37,643 nucleotides of DNA from Silene noctiflora (lineage: Eukaryota > Streptophyta > Magnoliopsida > Caryophyllales > Caryophyllaceae), in contig VHZZ01000844.1 of NCBI GenBank assembly GCA_009801015.1, positions 95,048 through 132,690 on the forward strand, in the 5' to 3' direction. This document shows positions 1-9,081 of this stretch, piece after piece. Both the position numbers and the translations under genes were made by a program. Each line of letters starts with the position of its first letter. Positions within the stretch are counted from its first letter, which is position 1. The notes beneath the pieces were generated by a model. The model was given only the letters and a program-made list of their open reading frames with translations, had not been told where the DNA came from and did no database searches.

Positions 1-417
1 TGGTGGTGGTGACCATTCTGATTGTTTATATTTGTTATGCTTTCATATTATTGTACAGTTGACTGACCCTGTGTTATTGTTTTCAAAACTGTGGTAATCC
101 ATTCGGGGATGGTGAGCAGTTGACTTAGCAGGTAATGATGATTGTTGTTGTTGATGATGTTGCGGGGTTTGGCAGGGCGGAGTCATCACCGGTCTTTTGT
201 AGTTAACTTCCGCGTGTCGTTGTCGTACACCTTGCCACTTTTGTGATTTGGTTTTGTATTTTGAGTTTGGAGATTTGTAACTTTTTAATAAATAAATGTT
301 TAATTATGTTTCATTATTGTTTATGTGATGTACACTACCTCGGGTAACCGAGATGGTATCATCCTCACATCTTAAGGTAGTCCTTGGTAAGGTACCTTGG
401 GGTTTGAGGGTGTTACA
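1..417. mobile_element. Possible end of an LTR (LTR-retrotransposon fossil), cut by the window edge
   Basis: This stretch has no host coding signal. It has an AATAAATAAA poly(A)-type signal near 285-295 and ends GGGTGTTACA at 408-417, a terminus common in plant Ty3/gypsy LTRs that begin TGTAACACCC. No primer-binding site is seen directly after 417, so a 3' LTR or a solo LTR is more likely than a 5' LTR. No gag or pol sequence lies in the window. Family and age cannot be set from this piece alone. Other intergenic DNA is possible. Confidence 0.3.
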
Positions 418-869
418 CTTGCACTCACTTCTAGCCCATTAATCTCTCTTGTGTTTAGGACTATATATAGATGAATGTCATTAGGTTTTCATCATCTTTT
501 GCTTTATTTTGCAATCAAGTTGTAATTTTGGATAATTATCATCTTAATTTGGGTTCTAGATCTACTATGGAGAACTAATCTCCTCTCTTAATCCAATCTC
601 AAAGGTGTAATGTTTTGGTTGTAAGACACTTTAATATTTCNTTACACTTGCACTCACTTCTAGCCCATTAATCTCTCTTGTGTTTAGGACTATATATAGA
701 TGAATGTCATTAGGTTTTCATCATCTTTTGCTTTATTTTGCAATCAAGTTGTAATTTTGGATAATTATCATCTTAATTTGGGTTCTAGATCTACTATGGA
801 GAACTAATCTCCTCTCTTAATCCAATCTCAAAGGTGTAATGTTTTGGTTGTAAGACACTTTAATATTTC
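413..869. repeat. Perfect 228-bp direct duplication separated by one N
   Basis: Positions 413-640 and 642-869 read identically base for base, with a single N at 641 between them. A perfect duplication exactly at an N is what unmerged overlapping contig ends look like, so this is probably an assembly artefact and not biology. The unit itself (TATATATAGATGAATG-type leader, no ORF) resembles retroelement or intergenic DNA. From 870 to about 1480 there is more AT-rich DNA with short repeats of AAGTGTGATTTCC but no gene that I can see. Confidence 0.9.
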
Positions 870-1485
870 GTTCCCTAATTATCTTTATTATTGGTAATTC
901 ATTGTATTTAGTTTTGGAATTTGGAAACTTTGTTTGATTGAAGTGATTAAGTGTGATTTCCCTGTTGCTTTATCTCTCCAGTGTTCTATTTCCTTGTTGT
1001 TAGGTTGTTAAGTGTGATTTCCTTGAAATTTATTTGGGCAACACCTTGTAATTAGGCTAATGAATGTGATTTCTTCTTAGCTTGACCAACAAGAAATGGA
1101 TTAACTTGTAATTAAGCATTAATTGTGTTCAGTGTGTTTAATTACCCCTATTAAGTCTTTCATACTTTATCTTCTTGTTAATTTAACCAATGTATTTGAT
1201 TTCTACTTGGTGGGTTGATAAGTTAGGTTGATGATTAAGTGTGATTTCCTTGTCATTAGCCATTATTAAGAAGACTTAGGAGGATTATCTCCATAATAGG
1301 GTAATGATAGATAATTTGGGGATTGATTGTGTCAAGGATCGACCATTAGAGGTTCATCAATGGGATTGGGTTAAATTCTCTTTAAATTGATAAATTTCCA
1401 TCTTACTCTTGCTTGCTTGTTACTTGCTCTTTACTTTTGTTTAAATTGTTACCTCCAATTTCAGAATTATACTCCGTATATAATA

Positions 1486-1693
1486 CTTCCTTCCATCCTA
1501 TTCGTTTATTTATCTTTAATTTTAGCACAAAGACCAATAAAAGAGGAGATGACAATTATTAGATGAAAAGTTGACCAAATTGAATGTGGAAGATCAAATT
1601 GTTTATCAAAGAAATTCCTAAAATAAAAAGGTAAATAATTAACTGAGGAACTCCATGAAATAGGTAAATAAATGAGCAGGGCACAGAGAGTGG
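1486..1693. mobile_element. Stowaway-like MITE, degenerate
   Basis: The left end CTTCCTTCCATCCTATTCG and the right end form an imperfect inverted repeat of about 30 bp (both contain TTTATTTA after the CC-rich tip). TA dinucleotides flank both ends, as expected for Tc1/mariner-type Stowaway elements. No coding capacity. The boundaries are estimated from the TA sites. Confidence 0.55.
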
Positions 1694-1859
1694 TAAGTTA
1701 GCTTAAATTGTCATCTAAAAACATCTAATGTTATAATCCAAAAGCATACTTCTCGATAGTTTCTTAATAAAAAAAATTCATAATTCAATACTCCGTACGA
1801 TTTTATGTTTAAAAGTTATGCGAAAAAATAAGATACGTAAAATTGTATGCGGTCGTGAG

Positions 1860-2355
1860 TAAGGGTGTTAACGAGCCGATCCGATCCGGAGCTTGGCCTT
1901 GCTCGGCTTGCACTCATAAAGTAAAACTCGAACTCAAACCGATCTTGAGCTTACAGAACTTCAAAAAATTGTGCTCATTATCAAGTTTGCGAGCTTTAAC
2001 GAGAGTTCAAGCCAAACTCGAGCCTATTTATAATTGTTAGAATTTTCGTTTTTCTCTCTCGATATTTTCAATAACAAGGCTCGAAAGTTTTATTTATAAA
2101 TATTGGAAAACCAATAAGACATTTTTTATATGTGCGATACAAATATATAATCATGACAATTTTTTCTTTTTTTATAAAATATGAGTAATATCTTATTTAA
2201 TTACACAAGTTCGAGCCGCTCACGAGCTTTTCAAGCCGAGCCAACATTAACTCGACTTGACTCGTTAAACTCTCAAGTCGAGTCCGAACCCAAGCCAAGC
2301 TCACACAAGCTGAACTCGAATTACTCGTGAATTGACTCGTCTCATAACACCCCTA
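1860..2355. mobile_element. Non-autonomous hAT-like element with GAGCC/CTCGA repeats
   Basis: The element starts TAAGGGTGTTAACGAGCC and ends with AACACCCCTA, giving an inverted repeat around GGGTGTTA. Its interior is built of GAGCC, CTCGA and AAGCTC words that are common in plant hAT MITEs of this type. The flanks GTCGTGAG (1852-1859) and GTCGTAAC (2356-2363) match at 6 of 8 positions, consistent with an aged 8-bp hAT target-site duplication. The 65-codon plus-strand reading frame at 1843-2040 is a by-product of this repeat. Confidence 0.7.
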
Positions 2356-2455
2356 GTCGTAACTCGTAAGTGCAATCGTAACCTGTAAACGTCGCAACTA
2401 CTCACAGCTCAAAACTCACTAGTAAGACTCTGTGAAACCAAAACCCCAAAATCAA

Positions 2456-2464
2456 AAACCCTAA
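2456..2464 (+). promoter_or_regulatory. telo-box (AAACCCTAA) upstream of mL43
   Basis: AAACCCTAA lies 53 bp upstream of the mL43 start codon in an A/C-rich leader that looks like a 5' UTR or proximal promoter. Telo-boxes are known to be enriched near transcription starts of plant ribosomal-protein and other translation genes. A functional role here is inferred from position only. Confidence 0.5.
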
Positions 2465-2516
2465 TCACCAACATTGTACCAAAACTCGCAATTCCATCGA
2501 AATCCAATTGAAGAAA

Positions 2517-5500
2517 ATGGCACTGAAAGGAGTATGGCAGCTTCAAAAATTGATCGTAAGATACTGCGATTGGGGTGGTAGTAGCCGCGGAATTAGGTCG
2601 CTCTCTTCTTCATACTTTTTTGCAATTAAAAATCCCCTCTTTTTCAATTATATTTGTCATATTTTCGATGTATTTCTTCCGATTCATCCGATTTTTGTTT
2701 ACGTTTGATTAAAATATCCCTCGCAAGAATATGAAAACGTAAAGAACCCGATAAATCGAAGGAAGTACTTATTTTGTGTTTGTGTTTGTGTTTCTGTTGT
2801 TCATTCATTTTTAATACCCAATTTCATAGTGCTTTTCTGTTCTCAATTGCAATGGTTATCATTATTTCTTTCAATTAGTCTTTCCTAAGACGGTTTTATG
2901 CTAATACTGTGTAAATCGATCCCAAATACGGAGTACCTAGAATATGGCCCTTGGTTGTTAAAAAGTACCCGTAGTTACTAAAGGATCTATTTTACGATAT
3001 ACTTGTGTAAGGCCATCTTGAACAAGTGTGTGTATTTCTGCAGAGTTGGGATGTGTAATCAAGTACGAGTATTCAATTGCTATGTTAGTGGAGAGTTTGT
3101 GAGAAGTGTAATTTTATGGATGTACTATCGTTTCCTACTCAATTCTGATCATTTGTTTGCAAAAAAAAAAAAAGGTGTTCGGTGATTGTTGTTGCTGTTA
3201 ACTTTATGGCAAAGTGGAACAAGCTAATTAATCATATTTCTCGCACTAGACTAGAAATGATAGACTTGTGTTTCCTCACAGTGTTGTAACTTGTAATGCT
3301 CTTTTTTTTTTGTCTGCTTGAGAGTCAAAATGTGTGGTTAGGTGGTTTGAGGTCACTTTGGTTTATGGGCTCAATTTGGGAAAGGTAATTGACATTAGAG
3401 CGCTTCTTGGTAACTTTTGATGCTTTGTCTAGCTAGGTTTGGGAGTGCTTGATGCAGCCAATTTATCAATTTAGGCTAGAGGAATGATGAATAGCGATTT
3501 TGTAGCTCTCTATCCTGGTTTGGTAATACTTTAAAGTGTGAACACTTGTACCATTTGACTGGAATACTATTATTCAGGATTTCAGGGTTCATTGTTTTGG
3601 ATTGGTGTGTGCATTGGTGCAAGGAGACCAGGACTGTAGTATTACTGGATTTGTGTAGGGATTTTTTTCTCGTTATTATAATTTTTCACATAAGAAATAC
3701 TATAAGCAAGCACCAAATTATACTCATAAAATAACTCAAAGTAGCTCACTCCAAATTATGATTGCAACTAGGGGAGAATTTGCTTTGTAAAAAATGGACA
3801 GGAAGTACTTCCTCCCAGTTCCTTCTCCTCCTCTACCCCTTTCTGTTTTCTGAACAACAGATATTTATTCCTTCCTTTTTCTTACCCTCCTCATAGTGGC
3901 TTCTGAAATTCGTGCTTTAGTCAACTAGCGGGTTTCAGCAGCAGAGATTTTCAGTGATCACTTTTTCACCCAATCCTTTGATTGTGCGGGATATAGGACA
4001 AACAGCTTTGAGAAAGGCACCGCGTGTCCACATGTTTGCTTGTTTGTAAATAATTTGTTCAATGTTAGCTGAGGCCAACTAGTTCTTTTTTATAGACTAT
4101 CCGCGCACTTGAGGCCTTGTAAGAAGAGTATTTGATACCCATACCTGGGATATTGTAGCAGGTTAGTAGCAATCATGAAACTAAAAAGGTCACCCCTGAT
4201 TACTCTTTGTGATTGTATTGTGTGCTTTATGTGGTGTATTTGCGCCTATAAAAGCCTTTCATTGATATCATAATAGATCCTAAGTTCGCCCTTTCATATT
4301 ATTCCTGAATTCGTAGCCTGAGTCGCTCACATTGCCGACCTTGCAAAATTGACCTTCAATTTTATCAACTATAGGCTTATCTTAGTGATTTTGTTGAGCT
4401 ACTTTAGTGTAGTAGCTCCTGATGTTTTTGAGCTACTCTGAAGACTATATGATAATTTTCTGGACAGAATAATATCTGTAATTGAGGCTCCTTTCTCTCT
4501 GTTGACAGTTTAGACATCATGAATAGTAAAATATCTATAGTTTTATCAACTATAAGCTTATCTGCGTGTTTCTCGTGAAGTAAAATATATACGATTGTGT
4601 AGGACAATCTCCTAACTAAGCTAGTTACGATGATGTTTGTCCTCGGATGTAAGCTATGCTTATAAGCTTTGATTTAGGTTTGTCAGGGTTGGAAACATAA
4701 ATTCTTTTAGTTCAAGTGAAACAAATTACAAATATTATAATGGAAGCCAATTTAATCTCTCAAGAAGTTGAGAGATTAGAGGGAAAATGGAAATCTTTCC
4801 TTACATTCTATCTGCGTCACCATTGCTCTGTCTCTTGAATTCCTTCCCTTTTGATATCCAGATAATCAACAATTGGTTTCTTTGATTATCTATCTTCAAT
4901 GCATTTTAAGTAATCACAAAATCCAGAAGCTGTTGCATAATGGAGACTTGCAAATTTCTGAAAACATATCTTGTTGCATATGGCAGGGCATTCATGGAAT
5001 CTCAGTTACCATTATTTAAGGAGACTAATCCACAGCTAGAGGTTGTTACAGAGCTCATACGTGGACATCATCCACATCTGAAGGCTTGTTATCGTGAGTG
5101 TTTTCCGGCTTTCCCTCAAATTCTAAGCCTTTACAATTTGCTTTGCTTTCAGTATTGGAATAAATATGTTAATGTTTCTTCCATCTGTAAAACTTAACTT
5201 TAAGTTGAATACAATTTTTTATGATGGAACTTCTTAATTTTATTTTGGGAGTACATGTTAATCACCGGCTTTCACTCCTAGTACTTGTTTCTCACCGATT
5301 TTCCCATATAGTACTTGTAACTTGTTATTCACTGATTTTTACTCGTAGTGATTGTTAATCACTGCTTTTCACTCATAGTGCTTGTTAGTTAGTTAAACTG
5401 ATTTACTTATCAAAAAGTTATTCTGATTTCTATTCATAGTACTTACCAATCACTGATTTTCACTCCTACTTATATAGCGGACAACATAAAAACACTTGAG

Positions 5501-6467
5501 GGCATTTGATTCGTTATGTTTTGATTGATAGCTGTGATGGGTGATGACTATTCTAGAATCATTGTTTAAGGAAGGGACTGCACTGTAGTAGAGGTGTCGA
5601 GGATTGGAAGGTGAATTACTTCTGAGAGTTCTTGATTGGGGACTTGTGGGTAATTAAGCCGACTGTGTATTGCTTTGACCTTTTACCTCATGTTATTTCT
5701 GCTGACTGAGAAATGCATTTCTTTTGACTGAGAAATGCATTTGAAAAAAGAAGTGAAGAGAAAACTTTCTGTGTGTTCATCTTGTCTGAGCTGTTGCATG
5801 AAATAATTAGTTGAGATTAAGCTGTCCAGACTTAGCATACTAATCATCTACTTTCTCAACGTCCATATCTTCCTTCACATATCCCTTATTGGGAAGTTTC
5901 ATTTGTTCTTCTCATTTGCCTTTTTGGGCAAGTACTTTTGTACAAAATGACAACCTTGTCCGTGTAAATGTGGCTATGGGTTAATTATCCTTTTTGGGCA
6001 AGTACTTTGTCATTTGTTCTTTCGTTTTGGAGGTCTATTTGGGTTCTGAAAAATATTTCTTTCTCAATAGTTTATTTTGAATTCCGTCTATACGACTTTC
6101 AATTCCCATTAGCGAAAGACGAGTTATTCTTATGCGGTCGATCGAATAAGTGAAGATGGCTGCTATATTGCCTTCTCTAGCACGCTAGTGCCAGCGTTGT
6201 TGGAAACATCTCATCACAACCAAGTTTTTAAGGTTTTGAAAGTTACGCACATGTTTTAATTTTGGAAGTCCAATTCTCTCTGTTTTACTACCAGGTAACA
6301 AGAATGAACGTGTGGTTTGTGTGAAGAATATGGCCTCGGAAGACATACTCCAACATGCAACCAGGCTACGAAATGCCATGGGAAGGAAGGTGGTGAAATT
6401 GAAGACCAGACATGTTACAAAGCATCCAAGTGTACAAGGCACATGGACAACAGCTCTCAAATTGTAA
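2517..6467 (+). CDS. Mitochondrial large-subunit ribosomal protein mL43 (L51/S25/CI-B8 family), 3 exons
   Basis: Structural protein of the mitochondrial large ribosomal subunit (human MRPL43, yeast MRPL51 family), a small thioredoxin-like fold. Exons: 2517-2596, 4987-5093 and 6295-6467. All introns are GT-AG and the frame closes to 119 residues, the usual plant length. The protein starts MALKGVWQLQKLIV, then has the family signature YCDWGGSSRGIRAF, then SQLPLFKETNPQLEVV and RGHHPHLKACYRN. The basic C-terminus includes GRKVVKLKTRHVTKHPS and ends WTTALKL. The ATG at 2517 matches the family start; an in-frame TTG nine bases upstream is ignored. No separate cleavable presequence is visible. A telo-box precedes the gene. 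Intron 1 (2.4 kb) holds a MITE and intron 2 (1.2 kb) holds a degenerate tandem repeat. It converges on eIF2A. Identification is very secure; expression was not assessed. Confidence 0.95.
2876..3027. mobile_element. MITE with AAGACGGT-type ends in mL43 intron 1
   Basis: The left end carries TCCTAAGACGGTTTTATG and the right end TTGTGTAAGGCCATCTTGAA, which form an imperfect inverted repeat. The interior (GTTACTAAAGG... TTTTACGATA) matches the interior of the copy at 25748-25887 in a BAGP1-like intron, so the two are members of one family. It has no ORF. Exact ends are uncertain by several bases. Confidence 0.55.
5250..5475 (+). repeat. Degenerate minisatellite in mL43 intron 2
   Basis: About six diverged units of roughly 30-40 bp follow each other, each with the core AATCACTGATTTTCACTC followed by TAGTACTTG or TAGTGCTTG. 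The units differ by substitutions and small indels. The array lies wholly inside the intron and does not touch splice sites. Confidence 0.7.
5919..6009 (+). repeat. Short direct repeat in mL43 intron 2
   Basis: CCTTTTTGGGCAAGTACTTT occurs at 5919-5938 and again at 5989-6008, 70 bp apart, with TCATTTGTTCTT also repeated nearby. It looks like a small tandem duplication inside the intron. A second short direct repeat, GACTGAGAAATGCATTT, lies around 5704-5741. Confidence 0.75.
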
Positions 6468-7058
6468 AGAGGGCTGTATGACCCTATTCAGATAGTGTTG
6501 CTGCTTGGCTTTATTAGATGCTCTTGATACGAGGCTCAAATGGATCTTGCTCTCGTTAGAGACATACCAGATTTTGATATGCATCTTGAACAATGTTTCA
6601 CTAGTATGCGTATCTTGATAATCTTTCCGGCTATGCTGGGGGACAATTAGCAGTAATTCTCTTAATTTAGACTCATTTCATAAAATATGTTGTCCAACTT
6701 CAGTTTTCTTAGTTGCCTTTAAAAAACTCCATTTTTTTTTCTCAGGTTGGTTTGTAATGTTGCTATTTTGTACTTTGCACAAGTTGCTTTCTTGTAGACA
6801 TTTGGCTTCTGACCTAAAACCAAAACCATGAATTGAATGTTCAATTTGGCCCTTTTTATTTTTACGACTAAACTCGGAAACTTGAAGCACTTGAATAGCT
6901 TTTTTTCTTCAATTTAAAGAGTACTTAATTCGAATGATGATATCAAATTGTACTGCAATTTTTTTTTTCCTGCAAAGAAAGCTTAATATACTTGCAAAGC
7001 TGTACTATGTAATAAACGAGGAATAATGATCATACTGCTAATTTTTTCTTCGTGTAAA
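6468..7058. other. mL43 3' flank; nothing further recognised
   Basis: The 3' UTR of mL43 should begin here. No strong AATAAA is seen close to the stop. The rest is AT-rich with runs of T (6730-6740, 6960-6970). The reading frames on either strand in this stretch look random. Confidence 0.5.
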
Positions 7059-7059
7059 A

Positions 7060-7351
7060 GAAGCCACAAAGGCGATAGGATACAGACGGGATTTAACCCA
7101 GAAAAATGCAACCGTTGGAAAAGGAAGCACAAACCGGGTTGGACCTGTTCGTAGACAAGGCCCTCGTAGAGGTTATAACTATAGTATTAAATCTCGGTTT
7201 CTGTCTTGATCTCAGGAATGGTTGTAAGGACCGACCGATCTAAGTTGTTTTGTTTTGTTTTGTTTTATGTTTGTTTTAGTACGTGTTGGACTATGTTGTG
7301 TATAAATAAGCTTCTCAAGTTTGTGTTTCGAGACTGTTTTTCATAAATAAA
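7060..7351 (+). other. 3'-exon-like fragment with poly(A) signal, gene not recognised
   Basis: A frame open from about 7059 to a TGA at 7208-7210 encodes a basic C-terminus with KAIGYRRDLTQKNATVGKGS, NRVGPVRRQGPRRGYNYS and a final KSRFLS. It is preceded by a T-rich tract and an AG that could be a splice acceptor. It is followed about 140 bp later by AATAAA at 7346-7351. The composition (Arg, Gly, Pro) looks like coding sequence, but I do not recognise the family and see no upstream exons in the window. It could be a stranded last exon, a captured gene piece, or chance. Confidence 0.3.
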
Positions 7352-7563
7352 ATCGTCACTTTTTGAATATGAATTTACCCAAGGGGTCATAGATTTATGA
7401 AATGTTGAATATTATTGAATTAGAATTGCATGAATAATTCTGTACGAGTTACAGTCCTAAATGAATGGTAGTGTTTAACGAATATTCCTAATACGTCCCC
7501 ACAAGATGGACGCCAGTACGAAAAGTCCAATCTTGAAAGTCTAATAATAGAGAACACAGCGGT

Positions 7564-7641
7564 GCACCAGTAGAAACAAGATGGTGACAACAAGGTGGCC
7601 TAGAAACAGTGGAGGCCGAAGATGGTGACAACAAGGTGCCA
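7564..7641. repeat. Short direct repeat abutting the MTA pseudogene
   Basis: AAGATGGTGACAACAAGGTG occurs at about 7578 and again at about 7620, 42 bp apart, just beyond the point where similarity to MTA ends. This small tandem duplication may mark the rearranged edge of the captured or deleted copy. Confidence 0.7.
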
Positions 7642-7649
7642 TTGCTGAT

Positions 7650-8125
7650 AAGCTCATAGTGAACATACTTGCAGGTCTTCATGTGATGACAGGTATCGAG
7701 AAAGGAGCAGTCACCGAGATTAATGTCGGAACCGGCAGTCCTCCTTAGTTAAAGACAAGCAGTAGTGCTGAAGTTGAGGGCCGTCTTTAGTCTTAAACTT
7801 ATCAGCATCGGCACGCTCCTTAGCAGTAGGGCGATGAAGAAGGTTGAACATCTCCTGATCAGCCTGAGACTTGAGGGTTTCCTTGAAGGATTCTTGTTTA
7901 AGATCGCCTCAACGCCTTTCATCAGGTCGTCATTTGAACGGCTGATAGGACTAGGATTAGGATCAAATGAGGGAGTTGGGTTTCCAATGAGCACATCACC
8001 TGCTGGTTTTCACAGTGATGCCGTTGGATGCGACCGTCAATCTGTTCCTGTAATTCCTTCACTCCCAACATCTCTTCCTCTCCTCCCCCGCCTCCACCTG
8101 ACACGCTCTCTCCTTCTCTTTTCAT
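7650..8125 (-). pseudogene. Broken partial copy of MTA, the METTL3-type m6A mRNA methyltransferase
   Basis: Read on the minus strand, this matches plant MTA (MT-A70 family) in pieces. An N-terminal-like segment comes first (MLGVKELQEQIDGRIQRHH). Next is the central block (SNDDLMKGVEAIL, then KQESFKETLKSQADQEMF, then LLHRPTAKERADADKFKTK, then LQHYCLSLTKEDCR). Last is the CCCH zinc-finger end (GDCSFLDTCHHMKTCKYVHY). The frame changes at least three times: near 8000, where several hundred residues of MTA are missing; near 7890, by one base; and near 7725, where about 20 residues of the zinc finger are lost. Similarity stops after YEL at about 7650, and the catalytic domain with DPPW is absent. 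No introns are seen in the retained part. It cannot encode a methyltransferase. Retroposition, capture by a transposon and deletion of a full copy are all possible origins. Confidence 0.85.
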
Positions 8126-8199
8126 ATCTTCTTCAATCACAAGAATTTTTATGAGGACTGTTGATATGATCGATGTCCAAGCGGAAAACATGACAACTC

Positions 8200-8950
8200 A
8201 ATTACGGAGCTCAGGATTGGATTGCCGGTTAGGGCTGCTAAGTCTTGGAAAATAACATTTAGCACTTGCATGGAAAATACAATGTCTATTACATTGTCAT
8301 CTTCAAACTTTGTTTTCAATATCATTGATCACTCAATTTCGAAAAAAGTCATCTTCTAATTTTTCGAAAGTTATAGTTAAGGGTTATGTATCATTGATCA
8401 TGCTCAGTTTCGAGTACAAGATTGAATGTTCTTGGACGCGTCCTCTCAGAGATGAAAGGATACCATGTGAAGAAGAGAGTGTTAAGCCTGTAGGATCTTG
8501 TCAAACAATATAGGATCAGTGCGAATGTATAAAACAGGTCAAGATGGCTACTGTACCGTAAAAACAAGAGTCATAACGATTTAGATCAAATAACATTGAA
8601 CACACTTCAAGCTTATAAAAGCAACATTCAACAATCACACGGAGGAAAGTAACACTTCAGAGTGATCTCATTGACAAAAGTTCACGTCACCTGATGGACA
8701 TCAGCGAGACAATCGTTGAACAATTAACAAGAATTGAAGCCACTATAACACTGTCACCATGAACACATTTTGGCAAACCGCATATGTAAAAATATCAAAT
8801 ATGTCGTGGCAAATCTCCTATGGCTACGACAAAGCCAAAACAAAGGCATGCCCAATCCTGAAGCGAGTACTTCATAGAAGAAACTCATCAGTGTTACCTT
8901 CAAAATTGTGTTGTTGCCGGTGCATTAGGTTTTTCTCTCTAATCTATGAG
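8200..8950. other. Convergent intergenic region, nothing recognised
   Basis: This lies between the MTA fragment and the 3' end of eIF2A and should include the eIF2A 3' UTR. The plus-strand frames here (for example 8310-8513 and 8759-9025) have no recognisable domain; the latter overlaps the duplicated eIF2A 3' end in antisense. Confidence 0.5.
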
Positions 8951-8953
8951 CCT

Positions 8954-9081
8954 CACATTGACATAATACTCAATTATGAATCAGCAGAGGACCCCTCAGC
9001 TGTTTTTTTCTCCCGTTCACATTGACATAATACTCAATTATGAATCAGCAGAAGATCCCTCAGCTGCTTTCTTCTCCCGTT
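8954..9081 (-). repeat. 64-bp tandem duplication covering the eIF2A stop codon
   Basis: Positions 9018-9081 (last codons and stop of eIF2A) and 8954-9017 are tandem copies that differ at only a few bases. The outer copy still reads REKKTAEGSSADS followed by a stop, in the same local frame as the real tail REKKAAEGSSADS. Because the first stop (9040-9038) is kept, the second copy is 3' UTR. Confidence 0.9.

Noticed and set aside
6185-6593. Minus-strand frames opposite mL43 exon 3
   Set aside because: They are shadows of the plus-strand coding exon.
7765-8154. 129-codon plus-strand open frame
   Set aside because: It is antisense to the MTA pseudogene; the coding-like signal is on the minus strand and the plus frame has no recognisable domain.
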